64,000 bases of DNA, taken from contig JAAFIG010000004.1 of the NCBI GenBank assembly GCA_013298595.1, positions 108,860 to 172,859 on the forward strand, read 5' to 3'. The notes under the pieces were generated by a model. That model searched no databases. It was not told where the DNA came from and saw only the letters and a program-made list of their open reading frames with translations. The DNA comes from Deinococcales bacterium. Its GTDB lineage: Bacteria; Deinococcota; Deinococci; Deinococcales; JAAFIG01. Positions 34,673-43,726 of this stretch are shown piece after piece; the stretch's first letter is position 1, and every line of letters begins with the position of its first letter. The position numbers and the translations under genes were made by a program.

Positions 34673-34708
34673 ATTCTAGCAAATAATATAAACAGTGATT
34701 ACTTGCTA
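34673..34708. promoter_or_regulatory. Promoter and palindromic operator of the SufR-like regulator
   Basis: On the minus strand TAGAAT (34673-34678) lies six bases before the regulator ATG. Overlapping it is an inverted repeat TAGCAAATAAT / ATTACTTGCTA (34677-34687, 34698-34708), 10 of 11 positions matching. It is the obvious binding site for autoregulation and control of the divergent reductase gene. Confidence 0.6.
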
Positions 34709-34819
34709 AATTCTTCCGTTTGCAGTACTATCTGATAATTCGAGGTTGCCATGAGTCAAACACTCAAATTCTTTGCCCTGCGTCAAACCAAAGCAATCCC
34801 AAGAAATTCAGGAGAAACC

Positions 34820-35362
34820 ATGTCCAAAATATTAATCATTGCCACCAGTCTCAACCCAGATAGCCGTTCACAAGCACTGGCTCGAGTTGCCATTGACTTA
34901 GCCAAAAAAGAAAAACTCGAGGCAGATTTACTCGATTTACGCGAATATCCTTTGCCATTGGCTGGCTCAGATGCCGCTTGGGATGACAAAAACGTGCAAA
35001 AACTGAAAACTTTAATGCAAGGGTATAGCAAATTTATTTTTGCCATGCCAATTTATAATTACGATGGTAATGCCGCTGCTAAAAACTTACTCGAGTTATG
35101 TGGTGGCAGTTACCTCGAGGGAACAACAGCTGGTTTTATTTGTGCCGCTGGCGGCAAAGCATCCTATATGAGTGCCTTAGGCATGATGAATAGTTTAATG
35201 CTCGATTTTCGAGTTTGGATTGCACCACGTTTTGTTTATGCGACCGAAGCTGACTGGACAAGCAAAGATTGGCATGACAAAAAAAGTCTTAAACCCGAAT
35301 TACTCGAGCGCTTAAAAACCGTTGTGCTCGATGTACAAAATGGCACCAGTATCAGATCATAA
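34820..35362 (+). CDS. NADPH-dependent FMN reductase (flavodoxin fold)
   Basis: The ATG at 34820 follows AGGAG and starts MSKILIIATSLNPDSRSQ, the phosphate-binding loop of this flavodoxin-like family. Another in-frame ATG 23 codons earlier is less likely. MPIYNYDGNAAAKNLLE and AAGGKASYMSALGMMNSLML complete the FMN site in a 180-residue protein. It probably reduces FMN or quinones. Expression is likely governed by the divergent SufR-like regulator. The end overlaps the convergent epimerase gene by six bases. Confidence 0.87.
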   Translation: MSKILIIATSLNPDSRSQALARVAIDLAKKEKLEADLLDLREYPLPLAGSDAAWDDKNVQKLKTLMQGYSKFIFAMPIYNYDGNAAAKNLLELCGGSYLEGTTAGFICAAGGKASYMSALGMMNSLMLDFRVWIAPRFVYATEADWTSKDWHDKKSLKPELLERLKTVVLDVQNGTSIRS

Positions 35363-36319
35363 CCACTTATGACTTTTATACCAACTAAACGTGTCTGCAA
35401 AACCTTGCTCGAGGGCTGTTTGGCATTGCACACCGAGTTCCTCAGTGATTGGTGTGACATCACAAACCCAACCAGGTGCCAGTAAATCCTTTTGTCTCGA
35501 GCGATTAATTAAACCAACTTGTCCAACAAAACGCCCCATTTCACCAGCTCCAGCCGCTACCTCGAGTGCAAAATTGGGTAATTGCAACGGCTTAAATGGT
35601 TTCTCAAACAAAATAGCAATTGTCTCGAGGATTCTTAAATACGACACAGGCTCGGGGTGTCCAGCAAAATACGTGCGTCCAAGAGCTGCTGGGTTCTCGC
35701 CGCAAGCCAGAATTGCCTTGACCAAATCCTTAGCATAAACCAAGGTATAAGCACGAGCAGGATTGCCCAAGACAGGAAAAAAACCACGTTTAGCTGCTTG
35801 GAAAGCAAATAAAAAATCTTTATCTCGTTCGCCATACACACCAGGTGGACGAAGAATACTCCACGCTAAACCAGCTGTTTCATGCACTCGCACTTCGCCT
35901 TCGAGCTTACTGCGACCATACGCCGTAATCGGCTGTGGTTCGTCCAAAATTCGGCGTGGGGCATCCAGTGTGCCAGTACCCGCCGCTGCTAAACTCGAGA
36001 CATAAACCAGCCTTGCACCAACTCGAGCCGCCGCCACAGCTGCCACACGCGTACCCTCGGCATTTGCCCACATAAATTCGGCTTCGGTATTGGCTCGAGT
36101 AATCCCCCCGAGGTGATACACCACACTGCAACCCGCAGCAGCTCGAGTTAAACCATCTGTGGTAAAAGGCGCAGCAAAAGATTCAAGGTTTTCTCGAGGG
36201 GTGACTTTGCCACCATTGGGGCGAGTTAACACACGCACACGTTGCCCTTGCTCAAGCAGCGCATCCACCAAATGCGAGCCAATAAAACCAGTGGCACCAG
36301 TTACAAGCACGGTATTCAT
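35357..36319 (-). CDS. NAD-dependent epimerase/dehydratase (extended SDR)
   Basis: This 320-residue Rossmann enzyme has TGATGFIGSHLVDALLEQG as nucleotide-binding loop, a VYHLGG strand end, and the YVSSLAAAG Ser. Catalytic Tyr and Lys lie in ITAYGRSKLEGE, and RPPGVYGERDKDFLF follows. It resembles dihydroflavonol-4-reductase-like and sugar-epimerase SDRs; substrate unknown. TATCCT lies six bases before the ATG (36326-36331), a leaderless arrangement. Confidence 0.85.
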   Translation of the reverse strand: MNTVLVTGATGFIGSHLVDALLEQGQRVRVLTRPNGGKVTPRENLESFAAPFTTDGLTRAAAGCSVVYHLGGITRANTEAEFMWANAEGTRVAAVAAARVGARLVYVSSLAAAGTGTLDAPRRILDEPQPITAYGRSKLEGEVRVHETAGLAWSILRPPGVYGERDKDFLFAFQAAKRGFFPVLGNPARAYTLVYAKDLVKAILACGENPAALGRTYFAGHPEPVSYLRILETIAILFEKPFKPLQLPNFALEVAAGAGEMGRFVGQVGLINRSRQKDLLAPGWVCDVTPITEELGVQCQTALEQGFADTFSWYKSHKWL

Positions 36320-36471
36320 GGCTTTAGGATACCTCTTCCCAGATAGGGCAATATGATATTCACCCTAAAAATGCCCTTGTGCTTCGACCACTTTTATGCT
36401 ACATTTCCAAGGCTGCCTCGAGATGGGGCTATGTATGTGCCTATCAACGGGCTTTATAAGGGGTTTTAATC

Positions 36472-36756
36472 ATGTTTGCAATTGTAAAATCAGGTGGTAA
36501 ACAACACCGTGTCGAAGCTGGTAGTGTCATTCGTGTTGAGAAATTAGATGCCGAAGCTGGTACTCACGTAGATTTACCAGTCGTAATGCTTGGTGGTGAC
36601 AAAGTCACTTTTAATACTGGCAATGTCAAAGCCGAAGTATTGCGTCATGTTAAAGGCGAAAAAATTTATATTGACAAGTACAAAAGCGGTATCCAATACC
36701 GTCGTCGTAATGGTCATCGTCAAGCGTACACAGATGTTAAAATCACCAGCCTGTAA
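36472..36756 (+). CDS. rplU: 50S ribosomal protein L21
   Basis: L21 is a large-subunit protein. The 94 residues begin [20 protein letters not shown] and end [17 protein letters not shown], with the characteristic [25 protein letters not shown] precedes the ATG. It is the first gene of rplU-rpmA-obgE. No CTCGAG occurs inside the gene, unusual in this window. Confidence 0.97.
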   Translation: MFAIVKSGGKQHRVEAGSVIRVEKLDAEAGTHVDLPVVMLGGDKVTFNTGNVKAEVLRHVKGEKIYIDKYKSGIQYRRRNGHRQAYTDVKITSL

Positions 36757-36793
36757 AGCGGCGCTGGAACACACTTTATAGGGGTGAAGTAAT

Positions 36794-37066
36794 ATGGCAC
36801 ATAAAAAAGGCGTGGGTAGTACCCGCAACGGACGCGACAGCAATCCAAAGTACCTTGGCGTTAAACGCTTCGGTGGCGAATTGGTTAAAGCTGGCAATAT
36901 TTTGGTTCGTCAACGTGGTACCAAATTCAATGCTGGTAAGAATGTTGGCATGGGACGCGACCACACATTGTTTGCTCTGGAAACAGGCACGGTTAAATTT
37001 CAAGATAAAGGCGCTTTTGGGCGTTTTATTCATATCGAACAATTGGCTGCTGCTGCAGACGATTAA
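36794..37066 (+). CDS. rpmA: 50S ribosomal protein L27
   Basis: L27 reaches the peptidyl-transferase centre with its N-terminus. The 90 residues start [20 protein letters not shown] and contain [22 protein letters not shown]. There is no N-terminal cleavage extension as seen in Firmicutes. It is followed by a strong terminator, so obgE probably has additional transcription. Confidence 0.98.
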   Translation: MAHKKGVGSTRNGRDSNPKYLGVKRFGGELVKAGNILVRQRGTKFNAGKNVGMGRDHTLFALETGTVKFQDKGAFGRFIHIEQLAAAADD

Positions 37067-37094
37067 AAGCCAGTAGCTTTTAACTACTAGCTCA

Positions 37095-37134
37095 AACCTC
37101 ACACCTGAGCGCGACTCGAGTGTGAGGGTTTTTT
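37095..37134 (+). terminator. Terminator after rpmA
   Basis: AACCTCACAC pairs with GTGTGAGGGTT (one G-T pair) around a 15-base loop that contains a CTCGAG-type core, followed by TTTTTT. Confidence 0.88.
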
Positions 37135-37168
37135 ATGGTGTAGGCTGTTGTTGGATTAATATGTTTTT

Positions 37169-37194
37169 AGCTAGAAGCTAGAAGCTAGGAGCTA
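37169..37194 (+). repeat. Heptamer tandem repeat before obgE
   Basis: AGCTAGA is repeated 3.7 times, the last unit changed to AGCTAGG so that AGGAG forms the ribosome-binding site of obgE. Slippage here would alter ribosome-binding spacing. Confidence 0.75.
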
Positions 37195-37199
37195 TTTCT

Positions 37200-38510
37200 A
37201 TGACCAAATTCCGTGATGTTCTTGAGATTGAATTAACCGCTGGTAAAGGTGGTGATGGCAGCATGTCTTTTCATCGTGGTTCGCATGAACCTAAAGGTGG
37301 ACCTGATGGTGGGCATGGTGGCAAAGGTGGTAGCGTTTTTCTGCGTGCCATTCAAGGTGTGGAATCGCTGACCAATATTGTTGGTAAGCGCAAATTCAAA
37401 GCCGAAAATGGTGGTTATGGCATGGGTCGCTTAATGCACGGTGCGGATGGCGCAGATTTTACAGTGGATGTTCCTGTGGGTACCATCTGTATTGATCTAA
37501 CAACCAATCGTGTGATTGCTGATTTACTCGAGGTTGGTCAAATCCAGCGTGTGGCGAAGGGTGGCGATGGTGGGCGTGGCAATAGTGCTTTTGCCAGTAG
37601 TACTCGGCGGAGTCCACGGTTTGCTGAAATTGGTACGATGGGTGATGATTTAAAAGTTCGGCTCGAGTTGCGTTTAATTGCTGATGTTGGCTTGGTTGGT
37701 TATCCAAATGCGGGTAAGTCGAGTTTACTTAAAGCCTTGTCCAATGCCAATCCCGAAGTTGCAGCCTATCCTTTTACGACCTTAAATCCCATTCTTGGCA
37801 TTATCGAACGCGGTGATGACGAATTAACGCGTTTTACATTGGCAGATATTCCGGGCATTATCGAAGGTGCTCACGAAGGTAAAGGGCTAGGTCTTGAGTT
37901 CTTGCGGCATATCTCGAGAACAAGGCTTTTGGCTTTTGTGTTAGATGGTAACGAAGCACCTCGAGAACACTTGGAAGCCCTGCGTTTTGAATTGCAAAAT
38001 TACGATCCGACGTTACTTGATTTACCTGCGATTATTATTCTCAATAAACTTGATTTAATTGATGATGAAATTAGGGCTATGCACGAAGAAGAATTATTTG
38101 ATTTTGGTTTACCTGTTATTTGTGTCAGTGCTCAGCGTGGCGATGCTTTGGAAGAATTACGTGAAACTTTATTCCAAATTTTGCCACCGCAAATGCAGCG
38201 TGCCAGCCTTGTGGTTCAAGAAAAAATCACTGGACCAGAACCTGTTAAAGTGGTGGCTGCCAGTGATTTCTATGCCGATGGTACGCGTTTATGGCTAGTG
38301 ACTGGTGGAACATTTGGTGCTCGAATTGAACGTTTCTCGAGACACCTTGAAGATGCAGCCGAATACCTCGAGCGGCTCTTTAAGCGCGAGGGTTTAAATG
38401 CCCAATTGCGTCGAGCTGGGGTTAAACCAGGCGATACTGTCAAAATTGGTGAGTTTGCTTTTGAATTCTTTGAAGATGAATTCTCGGATAGCGAACATAA
38501 ACAAGTCTAA
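37200..38510 (+). CDS. obgE: Obg family GTPase
   Basis: This essential GTPase links ribosome assembly with stress responses. The 436 residues comprise the glycine-rich Obg fold ([20 protein letters not shown]), the G domain with [14 protein letters not shown] (G1, about residue 167), TTLNPILG (G2), [17 protein letters not shown] (G3) and NKLD (G4). The C-terminal OCT domain reads GAFRARIERF-like and [17 protein letters not shown]. Context with rplU and rpmA is the classic one. Confidence 0.97.
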   Translation: MTKFRDVLEIELTAGKGGDGSMSFHRGSHEPKGGPDGGHGGKGGSVFLRAIQGVESLTNIVGKRKFKAENGGYGMGRLMHGADGADFTVDVPVGTICIDLTTNRVIADLLEVGQIQRVAKGGDGGRGNSAFASSTRRSPRFAEIGTMGDDLKVRLELRLIADVGLVGYPNAGKSSLLKALSNANPEVAAYPFTTLNPILGIIERGDDELTRFTLADIPGIIEGAHEGKGLGLEFLRHISRTRLLAFVLDGNEAPREHLEALRFELQNYDPTLLDLPAIIILNKLDLIDDEIRAMHEEELFDFGLPVICVSAQRGDALEELRETLFQILPPQMQRASLVVQEKITGPEPVKVVAASDFYADGTRLWLVTGGTFGARIERFSRHLEDAAEYLERLFKREGLNAQLRRAGVKPGDTVKIGEFAFEFFEDEFSDSEHKQV

Positions 38511-38558
38511 TTTCACTTCCGTTTGGGATAACACAGTACCCGTAAAATCATGATCTTT

Positions 38559-38588
38559 AGGGAGGGAATAAACCCCTCCCTGTTTTTA
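38559..38588. terminator. Terminator between obgE and the convergent operon
   Basis: AGGGAGGG / CCCTCCCT (8 bp) with a 7-base loop is followed by GTTTTT. It serves obgE and lies just after the end of the opposite-strand operon. Confidence 0.85.
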
Positions 38589-38592
38589 TCTT

Positions 38593-39540
38593 TTAACCTC
38601 GAGCTGATGGCTGTTCGGCTTTTGTATTAGTAATCTCGGATTCTTGAGGTGTTATTTTTTTGATTGTTCTGAGAAAACGCACCCATAAACTCCATGTTCG
38701 TGGTTTGACGGCTCGAGTTGCTGCAAACGCCTCGGCTTTATCTAAGCAATCTTCAACCAGTGCATCATGAATTGGTCGAATCAAAAACCACATGGCAATA
38801 GCTTTGCCTCGAGCTGTCATATTGATTTCATGGCGCATGATGTTGTTTTGTAAAGTCAGTTCGTGCCAACCATCAAAACCTTTGGGAGCTGTAAAACGAA
38901 AACGAATGTGTTGGCTAGGTGTGTACTTTTCAATATCGTAACGGATTGATGCGTGCCCACCGTGTGCACCAACTTGCAAAGGTCGGTCAAATATCATTGG
39001 CATCCAACGCTCGTGTGCCCAGAGAATATCGTTGCTCGAGGCGAGTTGGTTCAGTAGTCTGCCATTTTCAGGGTTATTCTCGAGTTGACGCTGATGCACG
39101 TTACGAATATGTAATTTAGCTGGCTCGAGGTGATGCCAGACTTGATACGTACCCAAGGCATGAATAATTCCAATACCCAGCACAATCAGTGATGTAACAG
39201 TCATAAAAGTATCAAGAGGCATCAATGCAGCCGCCATGAAAGGCAAACCACCACGCAATAAAAGTATTGTAGCTATCACAATCAAGGCTACACGCGTTAG
39301 CAATAACGGTTTAATCACTCGAGCCGCAGATAACGCATACAAACCCCAAAGCACAAACACCAGAAAAATGAAACTTGTAACAATGGCTGGTATAAAACTG
39401 CCTTGTTCAGATTCTCGAGCAAACTGTTCACCTGCGCCAAAAAATCGATAAGCGGGTGCGCCCGCAAAAATAATATAAACATGCAAAGCTGCAATACAAA
39501 AGTATATCAAAGCCGCAATTTTTAGGAAAATCGTATTCAT
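38593..39540 (-). CDS. Membrane domain fused to an SRPBCC-type ligand-binding domain
   Basis: The 315-residue protein has four predicted transmembrane helices in the first 135 residues (ALIYFCIAALHVYIIFAG, FIPAIVTSFIFLVFVLWGLY, LLTRVALIVIATILLLRGG, VTSLIVLGIGIIHALG). Residues 155-290 resemble standalone SRPBCC proteins (DILWAHERWMPMIFDRPLQV, GGHASIRYDIEKYTPSQHIR, KGFDGWHELTL). The ATG overlaps the preceding stop (ATGA). It is the fourth and last gene of the TetR operon. The combination suggests a lipid- or polyketide-binding membrane protein; function unknown. Confidence 0.65.
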   Translation of the reverse strand: MNTIFLKIAALIYFCIAALHVYIIFAGAPAYRFFGAGEQFARESEQGSFIPAIVTSFIFLVFVLWGLYALSAARVIKPLLLTRVALIVIATILLLRGGLPFMAAALMPLDTFMTVTSLIVLGIGIIHALGTYQVWHHLEPAKLHIRNVHQRQLENNPENGRLLNQLASSNDILWAHERWMPMIFDRPLQVGAHGGHASIRYDIEKYTPSQHIRFRFTAPKGFDGWHELTLQNNIMRHEINMTARGKAIAMWFLIRPIHDALVEDCLDKAEAFAATRAVKPRTWSLWVRFLRTIKKITPQESEITNTKAEQPSARG

Positions 39541-39938
39541 GACTCACCTCGAGTTTTCAGCATCAAGACAGGTGCAATGACATGACCACCCAATAAAACC
39601 ATGTTCAGTACACGCTCAAATAAATTTGGTAGCAACTCGAGGTGTTGAAAATGATATAAAAAATGTGGAACACTAAACACCACACCTACCAAGGCACTGG
39701 CAATTGCTGCTGCAGGATTTTTTGAGGTCAACGCATAAGTTGTGGCAATGGCAAGACCTAAATTCAGACTACCAACATCTCGAATCAGGTGTTCGTTGAA
39801 TGCACCATCTGCACGAATCCAGTGCATACCAAAACCGGGGAAGTTGGTGTAAAAGGCATCTGGAAAAAACAATGCCCAAATGCCAACAAAGGCTGAACTC
39901 ACTATCTGATACAGCAAAGCTATTCGGGTGATATTCAT
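39537..39938 (-). CDS. Small four-helix membrane protein
   Basis: The ATG at 39938 overlaps the preceding stop (ATGA) with GGAAG upstream; a longer TTG frame is unlikely. The 133 residues carry about four hydrophobic helices. Sequence FPDAFYTNFPGFGMHWIRAD followed by GAFNEHLIRDVGSLNLGLA is a recurrent motif of uncharacterised DUF4345-like membrane proteins. Position in the operon suggests a joint role with the SRPBCC fusion. Confidence 0.6.
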   Translation of the reverse strand: MNITRIALLYQIVSSAFVGIWALFFPDAFYTNFPGFGMHWIRADGAFNEHLIRDVGSLNLGLAIATTYALTSKNPAAAIASALVGVVFSVPHFLYHFQHLELLPNLFERVLNMVLLGGHVIAPVLMLKTRGES

Positions 39939-40483
39939 TTTGCACTTCCAATCGCACAAAAACCTTGGGCTTCGATCTCGAGTGGTGCAGTTAAGCGGTT
40001 GTAAAAATTTTCCGTAGCAACTGCCACCGTTAGCTCGAGTATTTCGCGTTCAGAAAAGTGTTTTGTTAGGTTTGCAAAAGTATCATCAGAAACTTTTGCC
40101 ATCACTTGCGTGGCTTCAAACACATATTGCAAAGCAGCTTTTTCGCTTGCCGAGAAAAGTGGATTGGTTTGGTATTGCAAAACTAAACGCATTTTCTCGA
40201 GTCCAAGTTTTTCGTCGGTAGCAACACGTTGTCCTAAATCGATACAAAAAGCGCATTGATTTAGTTGAGCCACAAGTTGTGTTGCAAGACGTTTAATTGG
40301 CGTTGGTAAAGTTGTTCGGCTATTGCTGAAATTATTTGCCATGAAACCATAAGCAATTGGAAAATGAGGATTATGCCCAAGTAATTGCAGGGTTGGAAAT
40401 GGTTTCCCAAAGCGCCCAGCCAACATTTTATTGATAAAGGTACCAATCAAGGGTTGTTTTTTTGGAGCGGCAATTCTTGCCAT
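39935..40483 (-). CDS. Carboxymuconolactone decarboxylase/AhpD-like protein
   Basis: The 182-residue helical protein carries the redox/active-site motif NQCAFCIDLGQRVA (CxxC at about residues 78-81) of AhpD-type alkylhydroperoxidase-fold proteins. It may remove peroxides or act on small carbonyl compounds. An excellent AGGAGG precedes the ATG. It lies 12 bases after the TetR gene and is coupled by ATGA to the next gene. Confidence 0.85.
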   Translation of the reverse strand: MARIAAPKKQPLIGTFINKMLAGRFGKPFPTLQLLGHNPHFPIAYGFMANNFSNSRTTLPTPIKRLATQLVAQLNQCAFCIDLGQRVATDEKLGLEKMRLVLQYQTNPLFSASEKAALQYVFEATQVMAKVSDDTFANLTKHFSEREILELTVAVATENFYNRLTAPLEIEAQGFCAIGSAK

Positions 40484-40494
40484 AGAGCCTCCTG

Positions 40495-41133
40495 TTACAA
40501 AATCTGTAACGTGGTTTTGAGAATGTGTTTGATATGGTTTTTGCGTTGCTCGAGAAAATCTGGACTATGCCAATCAAATCCCAATGGTGCTGCTACTGTA
40601 TTGCCATAAACCAAGTGGGCATTACAAATACCAATAATGGTTAAAACCATGTGGCGCTGATCTTCTTGCTCGAGTTTTGTGCCTTTTAAGGTCAGTATTA
40701 CTGCTTGCATCATGGCGCTCAGGGTGCCCCAATGGGCTTGTACATCGTTAATTAAAGTTTGGTTACCTTCGAGTGAAACCCAATGAATGAGGCGCAAAAA
40801 ATTGGGATTGTCAAAATGAAAATTCATGTATGAATCGGTAAACACTTCAATCAGCTGTTGTGGGCTAGGGTTCTCCCCAACTTGTTGGAGAGCAGTTGGC
40901 ACAATCTGATAGGCAGTTTGCAGCACACTCTCGAGGACAGCTTTGTACAAATTTTCTTTGCTACCAAAAAAATAAGCTGGTGTTCCCCTTGCCACCCCTG
41001 CAGTTGTGGCAATATCACCAATGCTAGTAGCGTTAAAGCCTTTGCTACAAAAAAGCTTGGTAGCAGCCTGCAGAATGGCGGTTTTGCTGCGTTCAGCATC
41101 GCGGATGATGGGTTCGGGTTGGGTTTCGGTCAT
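40495..41133 (-). CDS. TetR/AcrR family transcriptional repressor
   Basis: The 212-residue protein has the N-terminal TetR helix-turn-helix (ILQAATKLFCSKGFNATSIG, TAGVARGTPAYFFGSKENLY) and a divergent ligand-binding C-terminal domain. First gene of an operon TetR-AhpD-membrane-SRPBCC fusion. A palindrome 20 bp upstream of its start is the probable operator, so the operon is likely autorepressed. Confidence 0.9.
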   Translation of the reverse strand: MTETQPEPIIRDAERSKTAILQAATKLFCSKGFNATSIGDIATTAGVARGTPAYFFGSKENLYKAVLESVLQTAYQIVPTALQQVGENPSPQQLIEVFTDSYMNFHFDNPNFLRLIHWVSLEGNQTLINDVQAHWGTLSAMMQAVILTLKGTKLEQEDQRHMVLTIIGICNAHLVYGNTVAAPLGFDWHSPDFLEQRKNHIKHILKTTLQIL

Positions 41134-41152
41134 GGCTTCCTAGTTTACTGAA

Positions 41153-41162
41153 TGAACGTTCA
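41153..41162. promoter_or_regulatory. Probable TetR operator
   Basis: TGAACGTTCA is a perfect palindrome, embedded in a partly symmetric ACTGAATGAACGTTCAGCT, between the repressor start and the divergent secreted-protein gene. Confidence 0.55.
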
Positions 41163-41238
41163 GCTAGTAATATAATCGTTTGCGAAAATAACCACAAGCC
41201 TAAAAGTCCCATGCTTAAAAATTCCTCATATGGGGTTG

Positions 41239-41250
41239 TAGGCTCGAGCT
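41239..41250 (+). promoter_or_regulatory. Leaderless-type -10 box
   Basis: TAGGCT, six bases, then the ATG at 41251; the spacer is part of a CTCGAG copy. Confidence 0.55.
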
Positions 41251-42120
41251 ATGAAAAAATATTTATTACTGGCGATACTCAGTTTAAGCCTTGCCAATGC
41301 ACAAACTGCGTTAATTCCAGTGTTACCTCCCTATTCATCCTCTTCGGTCAAATTCTATAAAGGTGCTGGTCAGTACTATATTAGCGACTGGGTATCTAAC
41401 CCCAAATATATTGACCTCGGCGAAAAATCTTTTTCATTTTTCTTTCAGGCAAATGGCTCCAACCAAACCCCAAAAGAAATTCGTTTCCGCAATGCCACCA
41501 CCGATTTACACTTCAACATTGCAGACAAAGCCATAGACTCTAACGAAGAAACACGTAGCTACGCTGAATTTGACCTGCCAATCTCAGCATTTCCTGTTAG
41601 TGGAAATGAGAATCAAGTCTACCAAGTCACTACTTTTGATGGTCAACAAGAAAGCGAAGCAGTCACAGTGGCACTTCATTTCCGTGAAGCCAATACCTTT
41701 GATTACAATAGCAATGACAAACTCAGTTTAGAACTTCCTGAAAGCGTTATTGCTATTAATGCCATACAGCGTATCAACGATCAATTTTTGATTGCAATAC
41801 CAAGCATTGAACATTATCAAACGTACTCGGTGGTACGAGTAAAAACCGTAGACATAAACCACTTGGCAGAGTTATTTCTGCAAAATAGTCCAACAATTAG
41901 CGATAATACTGGACAAAAATATAACGTCTCAACAAATACAAGTATCGCTTCAAATGTAAGCCAAGAAACTTCTTACCAAATTTTTCCTCGAGTCAACGAA
42001 AATGCAAAACTTTTAACCATACACTGGAACGATCTTGACCCCGAAGCAGTAGAATTGTTACCACCAGAATTACGCAATACTCGAGTTAAATTTGAAATTG
42101 ATTTAGTCAAAAATAAGTAA
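41251..42120 (+). CDS. Secreted protein of unknown function
   Basis: The 289 residues begin with a clear signal peptide (MKKYLLLAILSLSLANAQ). The mature part is predicted mostly beta, Asn/Ser/Thr-rich, without cysteines or recognised motifs. VYQVTTFDGQQESEAVTVAL and RVKFEIDLVKNK look like immunoglobulin-like strands. Monocistronic, ending in a strong terminator. I do not recognise a family. Confidence 0.6.
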   Translation: MKKYLLLAILSLSLANAQTALIPVLPPYSSSSVKFYKGAGQYYISDWVSNPKYIDLGEKSFSFFFQANGSNQTPKEIRFRNATTDLHFNIADKAIDSNEETRSYAEFDLPISAFPVSGNENQVYQVTTFDGQQESEAVTVALHFREANTFDYNSNDKLSLELPESVIAINAIQRINDQFLIAIPSIEHYQTYSVVRVKTVDINHLAELFLQNSPTISDNTGQKYNVSTNTSIASNVSQETSYQIFPRVNENAKLLTIHWNDLDPEAVELLPPELRNTRVKFEIDLVKNK

Positions 42121-42137
42121 TCCGCACCATCTCTTGC

Positions 42138-42172
42138 GGCTCGAGTTATACATAACTCGAGCCATATTTTTT
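42138..42172 (+). terminator. Terminator built on CTCGAG
   Basis: GGCTCGAGTTAT / ATAACTCGAGCC is a perfect 12-bp stem with a two-base loop, followed by ATATTTTTTG. Both arms contain the iterated palindrome. Confidence 0.88.
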
Positions 42173-42319
42173 GTACCATGCAGCACTGGGCGCAAAAGAA
42201 CAAAAAAGCTACCCAATTGCTGTTACAATGAAATCTTGACGCAGAAACCGCTGCTTTATATCGCCACGTCATTTCAACCAACTCGAGTTTCACTCGACAC
42301 CAGTATTAGAAGGATCACC

Positions 42320-42832
42320 GTGAACCAAAGCGAATTAAGTAAAGCATTTACTAAGCAACAACAGCAATTAGGCAATTTCTTTTCTAATGTCCATAAAACC
42401 AAATTCTTTGTTGCCCAGAGTGGCAAGTGGAGTCCTGCCGAACATGTTGGGCATTTAACCCTGACCCTCGAGCGTATGGCGTTTGGTTTTACCCAAAAAG
42501 ATAAACTCGAGGCTTACGCTGTCGCACCTCGTAGTTATGAAACTATTCAAAAATTGTACCGTAGCACGCTCGAACAAGCCACAGCCGCTGGGTTTTTAGT
42601 GGATAATCCTTTTGCTGCTAAACTCGAGGAAGGGGCAACACAAAAAGCCATTGTCACAGATTTTGCTCGAGCCAGCCAAGCGTTGCGGGACGCTTTTAAT
42701 AAATGGTCGGATGAGGAACTCGATGGGCTTGGTATGCAACACCCTTTAATTGGGTTACTGAGTGCTCGGGAAATGCTGTACTTTTGTTTAATTCATAATG
42801 CCCATCATTGGCATGGCGTGCGTGGTTTCTAA
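42320..42832 (+). CDS. DinB-like protein
   Basis: The GTG at 42320 follows AAGGA and gives a 170-residue four-helix protein typical of the DinB/YfiT metal-binding superfamily. Metal-ligand histidines are probably in PAEHVGHLTLTLERM and the C-terminal CLIHNAHHWHGVRGF. Such proteins act as small-molecule thiol S-transferases or hydrolases; the substrate here is unknown. Longer in-frame starts overlap the preceding terminator. Confidence 0.8.
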   Translation: MNQSELSKAFTKQQQQLGNFFSNVHKTKFFVAQSGKWSPAEHVGHLTLTLERMAFGFTQKDKLEAYAVAPRSYETIQKLYRSTLEQATAAGFLVDNPFAAKLEEGATQKAIVTDFARASQALRDAFNKWSDEELDGLGMQHPLIGLLSAREMLYFCLIHNAHHWHGVRGF

Positions 42833-42836
42833 AATA

Positions 42837-42870
42837 AAAATCGCCTCGAGTAAACACTCGAGGCGATTTT
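42837..42870. terminator. Bidirectional terminator built on CTCGAG
   Basis: AAAATCGCCTCGAGT / ACTCGAGGCGATTTT is a perfect 15-bp stem with loop AAAC between two convergent genes. A and T tracts flank it, so it can stop transcription from both sides. Confidence 0.93.
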
Positions 42871-42880
42871 CTTGGTTATC

Positions 42881-43720
42881 TTAAATTCGGGCTTTGAAGG
42901 TATCACAATCGGCTGGGCTACCACTTTGTAAACCTTTAACAAACCATTGTTGACGTTGTGCGGCGCTACCATGCGTAAAGGTGTGGGGATTGGCAACCCG
43001 ACCAGCTTGGCGTTGCAGGACATCATCACCAATTTCTGCGGCTGTCTCGAGCGCCGAACGAATTTCTTTTTCCGTAATATTGGCATTGCGATCTTTAGCT
43101 GTGGCATTACCCCAAATTCCAGCAAAGCAATCGGCTTGTAGTTCAACCCGTACCGATAAGGCATTACTGGTCACTTTGTCCGAGCGAGCACGTTGAGCTT
43201 GGACTTTATCCGAGATACCTAGTAAGTTTTGCACATGATGACCCACTTCATGCGCTAAAACATAAGCTTGGGCAAAATCGGAATTAGAAGTGCCACGTAA
43301 TTCTTGAAAAAATGCTGTATCAATATAGATTGTTTGGTCAGCGGGACAATAAAACGGACCCATCGCAGCATCTGCCGCACCACAAGCACTTTGATCTTGT
43401 CCAGCAAACAACACCAACTTGGCGGGTTGATAGGTTGCTCCTGAGGCTTTAAAAATTCCATTCCAGACATCCTCGGTTTTACCTAGTACCGATTCAACAA
43501 ATTGTTTATCTCGGTCGTTCAGTGCAGCTCCACCATTGCTGGAAACTCGAGGACTAGTCCCACCTAGAAAACCCAGCACCTGAGCAGGATTAACCCCAAA
43601 GACTGCACTGGCAATGAGCGCAATAATAATGCCACCAATGCCTAAGCCACCAGCTCGCGCCGCGCCACCACCGCGTCGGTCTTCGACGTTGCCACTTTTC
43701 CGAAAATTTCGCCAATTCAT
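42881..43720 (-). CDS. ypfJ: YpfJ-type neutral zinc metallopeptidase
   Basis: The 279-residue protein has a short cytoplasmic N-terminus, one membrane anchor (GGLGIGGIIIALIASAVFG) and an external metallopeptidase domain. The zinc motif HEVGHH lies around residue 158, with a downstream ligand probably in ELQADCFAGIWG. SACGAADAAMGPFYCPADQTIYIDTAFF is a family signature. Start is leaderless: TACAAT (43727-43732) lies six bases before the ATG. Confidence 0.94.
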   Translation of the reverse strand: MNWRNFRKSGNVEDRRGGGAARAGGLGIGGIIIALIASAVFGVNPAQVLGFLGGTSPRVSSNGGAALNDRDKQFVESVLGKTEDVWNGIFKASGATYQPAKLVLFAGQDQSACGAADAAMGPFYCPADQTIYIDTAFFQELRGTSNSDFAQAYVLAHEVGHHVQNLLGISDKVQAQRARSDKVTSNALSVRVELQADCFAGIWGNATAKDRNANITEKEIRSALETAAEIGDDVLQRQAGRVANPHTFTHGSAAQRQQWFVKGLQSGSPADCDTFKARI

Positions 43721-43726
43721 GGTTAT

